NCBI GenBank assembly: GCA_016183615.1 | Contig: JACPEG010000063.1 | Coordinates: 22,253 to 86,252 of the forward strand | From: Betaproteobacteria bacterium | GTDB lineage: Bacteria; Pseudomonadota; Gammaproteobacteria; Burkholderiales; UBA6910 | Reading direction: 5' to 3' | Length of the DNA: 64,000 nt | Shown: positions 32,359-40,276 of the stretch, one piece after another | How positions within the stretch are numbered: position 1 is the stretch's first letter | Layout: each line of letters opens with the position of its first letter | The notes under the pieces: model-generated | Databases searched by the model: none | What the model saw: only the letters and a program-made list of their open reading frames with translations | What the model was told of the DNA's origin: nothing | Program-made: the position numbers and the translations under genes

Positions 32359-32981
32359 CCAAAGCCGCAAGAGTCGCCGACCGGCTTCTCAAGAGATACC
32401 CGGACCCCGGGCTCGCCCTCAAGTACTCGAACCCGCTCGAGTTGCTGGTGGCGGTGATCCTCTCGGCCCAGTGCACCGATGCCCGGGTCAACGAGGTCAC
32501 CAGGTCCCTGTTCAAGAAATACCGGAGCGCCAAAGACTACGCCCAGGCCGATCCCGCGGTCTTCGAGCAGGAGATCCGCTCCACCGGCTTCTACAAGAGC
32601 AAGGCCAGGGCAGTCATCGGCTGCTGCAAAAAGCTGGTGGCCGAATTCGGCGGCAAGGTACCTGCGGATCTCGAGAAAATGGTGACGCTGCCGGGAGTGG
32701 GAAGAAAAACCGCCAACATGGTGCTGGGCAACGCCTTCGGGATTCCGGGGATCGCCGTGGACACCCACGTACTGCGGGTGTCGAACCGGCTAGGTCTCGC
32801 TGACTCCGACGACCCGGAAAAGATGGAACTAGCGCTGGCGAAACAGCTTCCGAAGGCGCGCTGGACCGCGTTTTCCAACGCCCTGATCCTGCATGGCAGG
32901 GAGACCTGCACCGCGAAAAAGCCCGCCTGCGCGGAGTGCGTGTTGAACGATATCTGCGAGTGGCCGGAGAAGACCGCGTAG
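32355..32981 (+). CDS. nth: Endonuclease III (DNA glycosylase/AP lyase)
   Basis: A 208-residue base-excision repair enzyme that removes oxidised pyrimidines and cuts AP sites. The helix-hairpin-helix is LPGVGRKTAN with the catalytic Lys, followed by VDTHVLRVSNRLGL with the catalytic Asp, and the C-terminal 4Fe-4S ligands C-X6-C-X2-C-X5-C (TCTAKKPACAECVLNDIC). Start ATG 32355 overlaps the NUDIX stop. The last 21 bases of the gene (encoding WPEKTA and stop) recur in the tandem repeats downstream. Confidence 0.95.
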   Translation: MTKAARVADRLLKRYPDPGLALKYSNPLELLVAVILSAQCTDARVNEVTRSLFKKYRSAKDYAQADPAVFEQEIRSTGFYKSKARAVIGCCKKLVAEFGGKVPADLEKMVTLPGVGRKTANMVLGNAFGIPGIAVDTHVLRVSNRLGLADSDDPEKMELALAKQLPKARWTAFSNALILHGRETCTAKKPACAECVLNDICEWPEKTA

Positions 32982-33044
32982 GACTCCGTATTTCGCGCTG
33001 CTCCGCCGCCGAATGGTGCGTGGGACGCACCCTACACACCGCGC

Positions 33045-33296
33045 CTGGCCGGAGCAGACCGCGTAGGGTGCGTCCCACGCACCGAACAGGCTGGCCGGAA
33101 AAGACCGCGTAGGGTGCGTCCCACGCACCGAACAGGCTGGCCGGAGCAGACCGCGTAGGGTGCGTCCCACGCACACCGAACAGGCTGGCCGGAGCAGACC
33201 GCGTAGGGTGCGTCCCACGCACCGAACAGGCTGGCCGGAGCAGACCGCGTAGGGTGCGTCCCACGCACCGAATAGGCTGGCCGGAAAAGACGGCGC
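33045..33296. repeat. 46-bp tandem repeat containing a copy of the nth 3' end
   Basis: Five full units and part of a sixth, starting at 33045, 33091, 33137, 33185 (48-bp step, two extra bases), 33231 and 33277. Each unit is CTGGCCGGAGCAGACCGCGT AG then GGTGCGTCCCACGCACC and GAACAGG. The first half matches the last bases of nth (TGGCCGGAGAAGACCGCGTA G at 32961-32981); the second half is the GTAGGGTGCG-type palindrome. The 320-bp gap 32982-33301 holds nothing else except one more inverted copy of the palindrome at ~33014-33035. Confidence 0.88.
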
Positions 33297-33301
33297 AGCC
33301 G

Positions 33302-33769
33302 TCAGGCGGCCAGCAATTCCGGCCGCATCATCCAGCACAGGCTCCAGCCGCCCTCGGCGTTTTTCTCCACGCATGCGACGCTGCCCTGGCGGTACGACAC
33401 CACCGCAAGTTCGGCGTTTCCCGCCACGAGTTGCGCCACCAGCCGTCCCATGAACGGCTGATGCCCGGCAATGAGCGCGTCGTCGGAGAATCCCTGAACC
33501 TGCTGCGCCACCGGGGCCACCGGATCGTTGGGGCTGATCCCGGACATGACTTGCGGCGATACCCCCGGCGCCAAGTGCTCGGCCATGATCTCCGCGGTCT
33601 GCCATGCCCGGTTCTTGCCGCTGTGATACACCCGCGACGCGCGACATCCGGCGACGCTCAGGAACCGCGCCATGCGCGCCACATCCTCCCTTCCCCGCCC
33701 GCTCAGGGGCCGTTCCCGGTTCACTTCCTCGGGCAGGGAATCCCCGTGCTGCATCAAAAAGAGTCTCAT
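33302..33769 (-). CDS. sixA: Phosphohistidine phosphatase SixA
   Basis: A 155-residue histidine phosphatase. The catalytic block is MRLFLMQHGDS (His8, in QHG form), with PLSGRGREDVARMARFLSV, a second phosphate-binding Arg in the VYHSGKNRAWQTAE block, and the late catalytic His in ALIAGHQPFMGRL. SixA dephosphorylates His-containing phosphocarrier proteins. It lies upstream of and convergent with nth; the gene before it (DUF99) is on the same strand with a 34-base gap. Confidence 0.92.
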   Translation of the reverse strand: MRLFLMQHGDSLPEEVNRERPLSGRGREDVARMARFLSVAGCRASRVYHSGKNRAWQTAEIMAEHLAPGVSPQVMSGISPNDPVAPVAQQVQGFSDDALIAGHQPFMGRLVAQLVAGNAELAVVSYRQGSVACVEKNAEGGWSLCWMMRPELLAA

Positions 33770-33803
33770 GGTCGCCTCCTCGCCGCAAACGCCGAACGCG
33801 CGC

Positions 33804-34370
33804 TCAGGGACGGTGGCGGCTTTCCCCCAGGATCACTCCACCCGCAATGAGATGGGCCGTGCGCAGCGGCTCCGGCATCAGGCCGTTCACCTGCAATCGC
33901 TTCAGCAGCGACTCCGCCTGCTTCAAGCTTAGACCCGCCCGCTGAATGTGGAGGCCCGACGCCGGCTCCATGGGGCCGGCTTTTTCCACCAGGCGCCACT
34001 TGCGGGCCCCGCCCGGAACCTGTTCCAGCAGCGCCCGCCGGATCGCCGCCAGGTTGGGGCGCCGGCGCGCCACCGTGACGACGGGAATACCGAGCACCCG
34101 ATGAAGCTCCTCCAGGTCCACCACATTGAATCCCGCGAAGGCAATGCCTTGCAGCAGGATGACCTGGGTGTGGCGGAAAAACCGCGAGCCCCGAACCAGC
34201 TCCGCGAGCACGCGGGTGCTGTTGGCGCCGTCCCGCCGCACCTTGGCCGAGAGCACGCCTTCGAGCCGCGCTCCGGAATAGACCGCGCCGATGATCAGCA
34301 CGTCGCCGCGATGGGTCCGCTCGAACGGCGCGTCGTCGAAGCCGATGACGTTGTTCAAGGAGCGGGCCAT
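33804..34370 (-). CDS. DUF99 family protein (UPF0215)
   Basis: A 188-residue protein: NNVIGFDDAPFERTHRGDVL at the N-terminus, IIGAVYSGARLEGVLSAKVR and ILLQGIAFAGFNVVDLEELH. This is the DUF99 pattern, best known from archaea and structurally related to endonuclease V. The ATG at 34370 gives the conserved start. DUF99 genes are much less common in proteobacteria. It follows dsbB by 17 bases on the same strand. Confidence 0.85.
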   Translation of the reverse strand: MARSLNNVIGFDDAPFERTHRGDVLIIGAVYSGARLEGVLSAKVRRDGANSTRVLAELVRGSRFFRHTQVILLQGIAFAGFNVVDLEELHRVLGIPVVTVARRRPNLAAIRRALLEQVPGGARKWRLVEKAGPMEPASGLHIQRAGLSLKQAESLLKRLQVNGLMPEPLRTAHLIAGGVILGESRHRP

Positions 34371-34387
34371 GGATCGGCGCTCCCTGC

Positions 34388-34915
34388 TCACCCTCGGACC
34401 GGCGCGAGCTTGTCCTTGGGGGAGACGAAGGCGGCCAGGATCGCGAGCGCCAGCAGCCCGAGGAACAGCGCGGCACTCAGCTCGGGGATGGACAGGCCGA
34501 GAAAAGACCAGGTGACCCGGGCGCAATCACCGTTGGCGGTGAACATGGCGGGCCACCACTTGGCGAGTGGCAGCGCGTTGAGGAATGCTTCCTCGGGACT
34601 GATGCCGCATTCCGCGAGCTGGGGGTGATAAACCAGCCACACCTGGCGCAGCGCCACCGCCAGGCCGGTCAGGGCGAAGGTCCCGGCGAGGCCCGAATAG
34701 ACGTAGCGCCCGATCCGTGCCGGATCATGAATCGCGCCCGCCAACGCAGTCAGGCCGATTCCAAAATAGGCGATGCGCTGAACCACGCACATGGGACAGG
34801 CCAGCAGATTGCGGTATTCCTGGAGATAAAGGCCAAACGCGAGACTGCCGGCGCAGGCGAGAAATATCGCCATGAACACGTGGCGCGGCGATGGAAACAT
34901 GGAGGAAACCTGCAT
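34388..34915 (-). CDS. dsbB: Disulfide bond formation protein DsbB
   Basis: A 175-residue inner-membrane quinone reductase that reoxidises DsbA. Four transmembrane helices, with CXXC (LLACPMCVVQRIAYFG) in the first periplasmic loop and the second Cys pair in QLAECGISPEE...ANGDCARV. An internal start at Met6 (34900, MFPSPRHVF) is possible. Upstream is a repeat-filled gap. Confidence 0.93.
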   Translation of the reverse strand: MQVSSMFPSPRHVFMAIFLACAGSLAFGLYLQEYRNLLACPMCVVQRIAYFGIGLTALAGAIHDPARIGRYVYSGLAGTFALTGLAVALRQVWLVYHPQLAECGISPEEAFLNALPLAKWWPAMFTANGDCARVTWSFLGLSIPELSAALFLGLLALAILAAFVSPKDKLAPVRG

Positions 34916-34996
34916 AGCGGATTCGAGACCCCGACATACTACATCATCATCCGCTGCGGAAGCTGGACGGCCGGTCTTCCTGCCGCCGGCGGTCCG

Positions 34997-35310
34997 GTAG
35001 GGCGGAACCACGGAGTGGGTTCCGCCGATCCGGGAACCGCGCAGTGGGTTCCGCCACGTGATCCGACCGGCGCAACCGGCATCGCCGTTGCGCCCTACGG
35101 CAGGCGATCGGCAGCGCCCCGCAATTCGCCTCAGACCCCGGCCAGAAAGACCCGTAGGGCGGAACCACGGAGTGGGTTCCGCCGATCCGGGAACCGCGCA
35201 GCGGGTTCCGCCACGTGATCCGACCGGCGCAACCGGCATCGCCGTTGCGCCCTACGACAGGCGATCGGCAGCGCCCCGCAATTCGCCTCAGACCCCGACA
35301 AAAAAATCGT
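34997..35310. repeat. 157-bp direct repeat, two tandem copies, carrying an RTX gene 3' end
   Basis: Copies at 34997-35153 and 35154-35310. Each begins GTAGGGCGGAACCACGGAGT, includes a GGGTTCCGCC-type palindrome, and ends with a tract matching the last ~20 codons' end of the RTX genes (CAGACCCCGGCCAGAAAGA in copy 1 as a vestige; copy 2 runs into the real RTX stop at 35288). A third copy is at 37219-37375. The 372-bp gap 34916-35287 holds nothing else recognisable. Confidence 0.85.
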
Positions 35311-36916
35311 TGGCGGTGAGACCGAGGCCGGGTGTGACCTGGGCGAAGAGCACGGCGCTCGCGCCCCCCCCGCTCCCGTCGGCATCGTAGAAGACGCTCC
35401 CGGTGGCGGAGTCGTAAAGGATGTAGTCGTTGGCATCGGCCGCCGTCGTCCCCGCGTGGAAGCTCCCCACGGCCAGCGCCCCGGCGCTCAGCGCGGTGAA
35501 CACTGCCGGGTCGAGAAGGAACTGGTCCACGCCCGCCTCGAAATCGACGAGCGTGTCCACGTTGGAGGCGGCGTCCAGGGCGGCGCCGAACTTGAACTGG
35601 TCGGCGCCCAGGCCGCCCGTGAGCGTGTCGTTGCCCAGGGCCCCGAACAGGGTGTCGTTGCCCTCGCCGCCGTTGAGCGCGTCGTTGGCCCCCCCACCGT
35701 ACAGCACGTCGTCTCCGAAGCTGCCCTGGAGGGAGTCGTCGCCGCCGGCACCGCGCAGCACGTCGTTGCCCCCGCCGCCGAACAGCGTGTCGTTGAAGGC
35801 CCCGCCATAGAGCACATCGTCACCCCCGGCGCCGCGATTGAAATCGTTGCCGCCGGCCCCGCGCAGGGTGTCATTGCCCGCTCCCCCATAGAGCACGTCG
35901 TTGCCCGCCTGGCCGCGGATGTCGTCATTGCCGCCGGCCCCGCGCAGGGTGTCGCTGCCGTCCCCGCCGTAGATCAGGTCGTTCCCCGCCTGGCCGCGAA
36001 GGTCGTCGTTGCCGGTCCCGCCCAAAAGGGTGTCATTGCCGTCGCCGCCATAAATGGTGTCGTTGCCGGCGCCGCCATCAATGAGGTTGTTGCCGCTGTC
36101 GCCGGTCAGCAGGTCGTTGCCGCTGTTGTCGGGCGGCGGCGGTGAGGGCTCGATCAGGAATTCGACGTTGGCCGGCAGCACGTAGCCGGTGATCGAGGCC
36201 TGGATGGTGTCGCTGCCCTGGCCGTCGATTTCGACTACGACATCATTGAGGTCATCAACGATGTAGAAGTCATCGCCTGCTCCGCCCGCGAGGGAATCCA
36301 CCCCCGTGCCGCCGTTGAGGGTATCGTTGCCGCCACCCCCGAGCAGGGTGTCGTTGCCGGCTCCGCCGTTCAGGGTGTCGGCGCCGCTCAGGCCGGAGAG
36401 GGTGTCGGCGCCCGTGCCGCCGATGATGGTGTCGGCAATGGCCCTGCCCTCGATCACACCCGGTATCGTTCCCGTGACACCCGCGAAGTTCGTCGGCGAG
36501 TTGCGCCCGATCGTGCCGTTGCGATTCAGGGAGCCGGCGCCGCCCGCAGGCAAGGCGGAGTAGGTGAGCGTGTCCGCTCCTTCGCCAAAATTGACCGTCC
36601 CGCCGTCGAGAAAAAGGAACCCGGAAGGAATGATGTAGTTGGGCGTGACTAACGCCAGGTCCGCGAATCCCTGCGTTGCAATCAGGACGGAGGTGTTGTT
36701 GGTCGCGCTGGTGCTGGGAAGATTGCCGTTACCACCGTCCGTGGTGGTAGTGGCATCAAAAATAATTCCATGTTCAGTGGCGCCCTGGGTGACGGTGATC
36801 GTGTGGGTCGCCCAGAAGCCTTCGCCGCTAAGGTTGCCCACCACCAGTTCGATGAACTGTATGGTTCCGTCGGCGCTGGAGTACAGCTCGTTGATATCGT
36901 ACTGGTGGAAGGCCAT
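35288..36916 (-). CDS. RTX calcium-binding secreted protein 1
   Basis: A 542-residue protein. Residues ~1-165 are a domain starting [20 protein letters not shown] that may be a beta-rich adhesion or lamin-tail-like fold. Next come many glycine-rich nonapeptides ([20 protein letters not shown]) that bind Ca2+ in a parallel beta-roll. The C-terminus is a conserved ~100-residue cassette ([20 protein letters not shown] ... TANDFFVGV) that should carry the type I secretion signal. It shares this cassette with the next three genes. No ABC exporter genes are in the window. Confidence 0.9.
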   Translation of the reverse strand: MAFHQYDINELYSSADGTIQFIELVVGNLSGEGFWATHTITVTQGATEHGIIFDATTTTDGGNGNLPSTSATNNTSVLIATQGFADLALVTPNYIIPSGFLFLDGGTVNFGEGADTLTYSALPAGGAGSLNRNGTIGRNSPTNFAGVTGTIPGVIEGRAIADTIIGGTGADTLSGLSGADTLNGGAGNDTLLGGGGNDTLNGGTGVDSLAGGAGDDFYIVDDLNDVVVEIDGQGSDTIQASITGYVLPANVEFLIEPSPPPPDNSGNDLLTGDSGNNLIDGGAGNDTIYGGDGNDTLLGGTGNDDLRGQAGNDLIYGGDGSDTLRGAGGNDDIRGQAGNDVLYGGAGNDTLRGAGGNDFNRGAGGDDVLYGGAFNDTLFGGGGNDVLRGAGGDDSLQGSFGDDVLYGGGANDALNGGEGNDTLFGALGNDTLTGGLGADQFKFGAALDAASNVDTLVDFEAGVDQFLLDPAVFTALSAGALAVGSFHAGTTAADANDYILYDSATGSVFYDADGSGGGASAVLFAQVTPGLGLTANDFFVGV

Positions 36917-37352
36917 TTGTCCCCCTCACGTTAGGGGTGCACAACATCACTGACGCGACGCTGCCGTTGGAAACGGGACGGTCCAACCGGCAGCCCAGCG
37001 GAACGCCCTTTGGAACCGCGGACTACCCGCCCGCGGCCCGCCCCCTTGGTAGGTAAACACGCGAGGACCCTGAAATATTCCCGAGCCCACGCAGCCCGGC
37101 GGGATCCCTCGAATCCCGCGCGCCGGGCAAGATTCGGGTTTGACACAGGGTCGGGGAGGCTTAGTTCCTGAATTGCCGCACTGCAACGTGGGAATTCATA
37201 CCCCGGCGAGAAAGACCCGTAGGGCGGAACCACGGAGTGGGTTCCGCCGATCCGGGAACCGCACAGCGGGTTCCGCCACGTGATCCGACTGGCGCAACCG
37301 GCGTTGCCGTTGCGCCCTACGACAGGCGATCGGCAGCGCCCCGCAATTCGCC
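36917..37352. other. Intergenic region upstream of RTX protein 1
   Basis: 436 bp without a gene. It must hold the promoter and leader of the RTX gene at 36916, but I cannot pick a convincing -35/-10 pair. From 37194 it shows a vestigial RTX 3'-end-like tract (CCCCGGCGAGAAAGACCC) and then the third copy of the 157-bp repeat, which runs into the stop of the next RTX gene. Confidence 0.6.
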
Positions 37353-37375
37353 TCAGACCCCGGCCAGGAAATCGG
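37219..37375. repeat. 157-bp repeat, third copy, at the 3' end of RTX gene 2
   Basis: Same sequence as 34997-35153 with few changes, again ending inside the RTX coding 3' end (CAGACCCCGGCCAGGAAATC). Placement at the same point of two paralogous genes shows that the repeat and the RTX end travel as one unit. Confidence 0.82.
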
Positions 37376-38774
37376 CGGCGGTGAGGGCTAGACCGGAAGT
37401 GACCTGGGCGAACAGCACCGGGTCGGCCCCGGTGCCGCTGCCGTCGGCATCGTAGAAGACGCTCCCGGTAGCGGAGTCATAGAGGATGCGGTCGTCCGCA
37501 TCGGCCGCCGTCGTCCCTGCGCGGAAGCTTTCCGTGGCCAGCGCCCCGGCGCTCAGCGCCGTGAATACCGCCGGGTCAAGAAGGAACTTGTCCACGCCCA
37601 CCTCGAAGTCGAGGAGGGTATCCACGTTGCCGACCGGGTCCAGGGCGGCGGTAAACATGAACCGGTCGGCGCCCAGGCCGCCCGTGAGCGTGTCGTTGCC
37701 GCCGTCGCCGGACAGCACGTCGTTGCCCGCCCCGCCATAGATCAAGTCATCGCCGAAGCCGCCTTGAATGCTGTCGTTGCCCCCCGCCCCGCGCAGCACG
37801 TCGTTGCCCGCGCCCCCGAACAGCGTGTCGTTGAAGGCGCCCCCATAGAGCACGTCATCGCCCCCGGCGCCGCGGTTTATGTCGTTGCCCCCCGCTCCGC
37901 GCAGGGTGTCGTTCCCGGCGCCCCCATACAGCACGTCGTCGCCCGCCTGACCGCGGGCATCATCGTTGCCCCCGGCCCCGCGCAGGGTGTCGTTGCCGGC
38001 CCCGCCGTACAGCTCGTCGTCCCCCGCCATCCCCCGGAACTCGTCGTTGCCGGCGCCGCCGATAAAGGTGTCGTTTCCGTCGAAACCGCTCAGCGATTGA
38101 TCGAGATCGTCTCCATAGATCATGTCGTCTCCGTTGAGGAGAGACGACATCATCAAGCCGGCATCGTTTCCATCGAGGATCGAGGCGGCGTGATTGAGAT
38201 TGGCGACCTGGATGTACTGGCCGTTGACGTTGAGCGACGCCGTGGTAACCGTTCCGGAAATCACGCCATTGTCGGAAGTTATCGCCCCCTGGAACGAGAC
38301 ATGGACATTCGTCGAACCTGTGAGATCCACCGAAACGCTTGAAATGCTGTAAGTCAGCAAGCCGGCTTCCAGGGTCTGGAAGTCGAAGCTTCCGACAATG
38401 TCAAAATCCGTCGCGGCGGAGTCGTAGTTCATCCTCGTGATGGTTCCGGTCTCGGATGTCTCCGTAATAACGATGTTTCCGAACACTTGCAGGGTGGCAA
38501 CCGGAGAGTTGTCGTCATAACGTATATAAGTAACCGTCGCGGGAGACGAAAGGAGATTACTGCCCTGGATTTGGAAAATCCCGCCCCCGCTGATCTGGCC
38601 GGAAATGACGGTATCGGTCCGGACAAAGTAGGAACTGATGCCGTTATTCAACTCGCTGAACGCGCTGCCGCCCTGGTTCACTGCCGTACCCAGGTTTGCG
38701 CTGGCCGCCTCGGCGCTGTCCAGGAGGGTTTGAAATTGCGCGGTGTTTTGCAGATTGGTATGGACGATTGCCAT
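37353..38774 (-). CDS. RTX calcium-binding secreted protein 2
   Basis: A 473-residue protein. Its N-terminal ~215 residues are unrelated to the neighbours (AIVHTNLQNTAQFQTLLDSA ... SVSVDLTGSTNVHVSFQGAI), with a beta-rich look. RTX repeats follow ([40 protein letters not shown]) and then the shared C-terminal cassette ending LTAADFLAGV. Probably exported by a type I system encoded elsewhere. Spacing to the upstream RTX gene is 183 bp, including a hairpin at ~38915-38938. Confidence 0.9.
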   Translation of the reverse strand: MAIVHTNLQNTAQFQTLLDSAEAASANLGTAVNQGGSAFSELNNGISSYFVRTDTVISGQISGGGIFQIQGSNLLSSPATVTYIRYDDNSPVATLQVFGNIVITETSETGTITRMNYDSAATDFDIVGSFDFQTLEAGLLTYSISSVSVDLTGSTNVHVSFQGAITSDNGVISGTVTTASLNVNGQYIQVANLNHAASILDGNDAGLMMSSLLNGDDMIYGDDLDQSLSGFDGNDTFIGGAGNDEFRGMAGDDELYGGAGNDTLRGAGGNDDARGQAGDDVLYGGAGNDTLRGAGGNDINRGAGGDDVLYGGAFNDTLFGGAGNDVLRGAGGNDSIQGGFGDDLIYGGAGNDVLSGDGGNDTLTGGLGADRFMFTAALDPVGNVDTLLDFEVGVDKFLLDPAVFTALSAGALATESFRAGTTAADADDRILYDSATGSVFYDADGSGTGADPVLFAQVTSGLALTAADFLAGV

Positions 38775-38957
38775 TTACTCTCCCCTCAGGCTTGTTTCGC
38801 CCGCTTGGGCGGCATCTTACTACGCCCGGCGCCGGGAAAGAACCGGTAAGTGCCCAAGATCCAGCCGCCGGGGCCGCCAGATGCCGGTGGAGCAGCCGTG
38901 AGCAGGAAAGGACCGGCGTGCAATGCCGCCGGTTTTCTTATCACACAAGGCCGGGTT

Positions 38958-40145
38958 TCAGACCCCGGCCAGGAAATCGGCGGCGGTGAGGGCGAGACTG
39001 GAAGTGACCTGGGCAAACAGCACCGGGGCGGCCCCGGTGCCGCTGCCGTCGGCATCGTAGAAGATGTCTCCGGTCCCCGCGTCATAGAGAATGAAGTCGT
39101 TCGTATCGGCCGCCGTCGTCCCCCCGTGGAAGCTTCCCGCGGCCAGCGCCCCGGCGCTCAACGCCGCAAATACCGCCGGGTCGAGAAGGAACTGGTCCAC
39201 GCCCGCCTCGAAATCGAGGAGCGTGTCCACGTTGGCGGCGGCGTCGAGGGCGCTGTTGAACACGAATTGATCGGCGCCCAAGCCCCCCGTGAGCGTGTCG
39301 TTGCCCAAGGCTCCCAACAGGGTATCGCCGTCGTCATCGCCATAGAGCGCGTCGTTGCCCGCCCCGCCGTAGAGCATGTCATCGCCCACGCCGCCTTGAT
39401 TGTTGTCGTCGCCACCCGCCCCGCGCAGCACGTCGTTGCCCGCGCCCCCGAACAGCGTGTCGTTGAAGGCCCCGCCATAGAGCACGTCATCGCCCCCGGC
39501 GCCGCGGTTGACATCGTTGCCCCCCGCACCGCGCAGGGTGTCGTTGCCCGCTCCCCCGTAGAGCACGTCATCGCCCGCCTGGCCGCGGATGTCGTCATTG
39601 CCTCCAGCCCCGCGCCCCGTGTCGTTCCCGTCCCCGCCGTATAGCAGATCGTCGCCGGCCTGCCCCATCCCCAGGTCGTCGCCGGCGCCGCCCACCAAGG
39701 TATCGTTGCCATTACCTCCCGCTGCGGTGTCATCGCCTGGACTGCCTGCGAAGCTGTCGTTGCCGTCACCCCCGAACGCGTTGTCGTTGCCGCTGGAGCC
39801 GACAAACAAATCGGCCCCGTTGAGCGCATACGTCAGCAGGCCTACTCCGTCTTGGGCCACGATATAGGAATAAACCGTGGACACGCTATGATTCAGGCCG
39901 GTGACTTCGAATTGCATCACCCCCGAGAGCCGGTAGTCGCCGCCGGTCAGCGTCCCGCCGGCGACGTAGTAGCTGTCGGAGATCGGGTCGTAACCGAACG
40001 CGAAACCCGACCCGTAATAATTCGCCTCGCTGCTGCCCCACGTCTCCTGAATGTGCGTGGATGTGGCAATCGTGAAGGTCGTCTCTCCGGGAGCGAAGGG
40101 AAACGCATAAGCATTGAAGGGAGTGTATGCGATGAAAGTTGCCAT
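38958..40145 (-). CDS. RTX calcium-binding secreted protein 3
   Basis: A 395-residue protein with a ~125-residue N-terminal domain (ATFIAYTPFNAYAFPFAPGE ... YRLSGVMQFEVTGLNHSVST), then RTX repeats ([20 protein letters not shown]) and the common C-terminal cassette ([20 protein letters not shown]). The N-terminal part is not a domain I can name. It lies 131 bp downstream of the protease gene. Confidence 0.9.
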   Translation of the reverse strand: MATFIAYTPFNAYAFPFAPGETTFTIATSTHIQETWGSSEANYYGSGFAFGYDPISDSYYVAGGTLTGGDYRLSGVMQFEVTGLNHSVSTVYSYIVAQDGVGLLTYALNGADLFVGSSGNDNAFGGDGNDSFAGSPGDDTAAGGNGNDTLVGGAGDDLGMGQAGDDLLYGGDGNDTGRGAGGNDDIRGQAGDDVLYGGAGNDTLRGAGGNDVNRGAGGDDVLYGGAFNDTLFGGAGNDVLRGAGGDDNNQGGVGDDMLYGGAGNDALYGDDDGDTLLGALGNDTLTGGLGADQFVFNSALDAAANVDTLLDFEAGVDQFLLDPAVFAALSAGALAAGSFHGGTTAADTNDFILYDAGTGDIFYDADGSGTGAAPVLFAQVTSSLALTAADFLAGV

Positions 40146-40276
40146 GGTGTCCTCCTTGGGACCATCCAGGCCTGCACGACGACGGCTGACGCCCCCCGAC
40201 CACCGGCGGACGTTACGCGGCTGGGAGGGGGCAGTCCTGCGCTGCCCCGGGTTCTTCTTTCACTCTAGGCCGGGTT

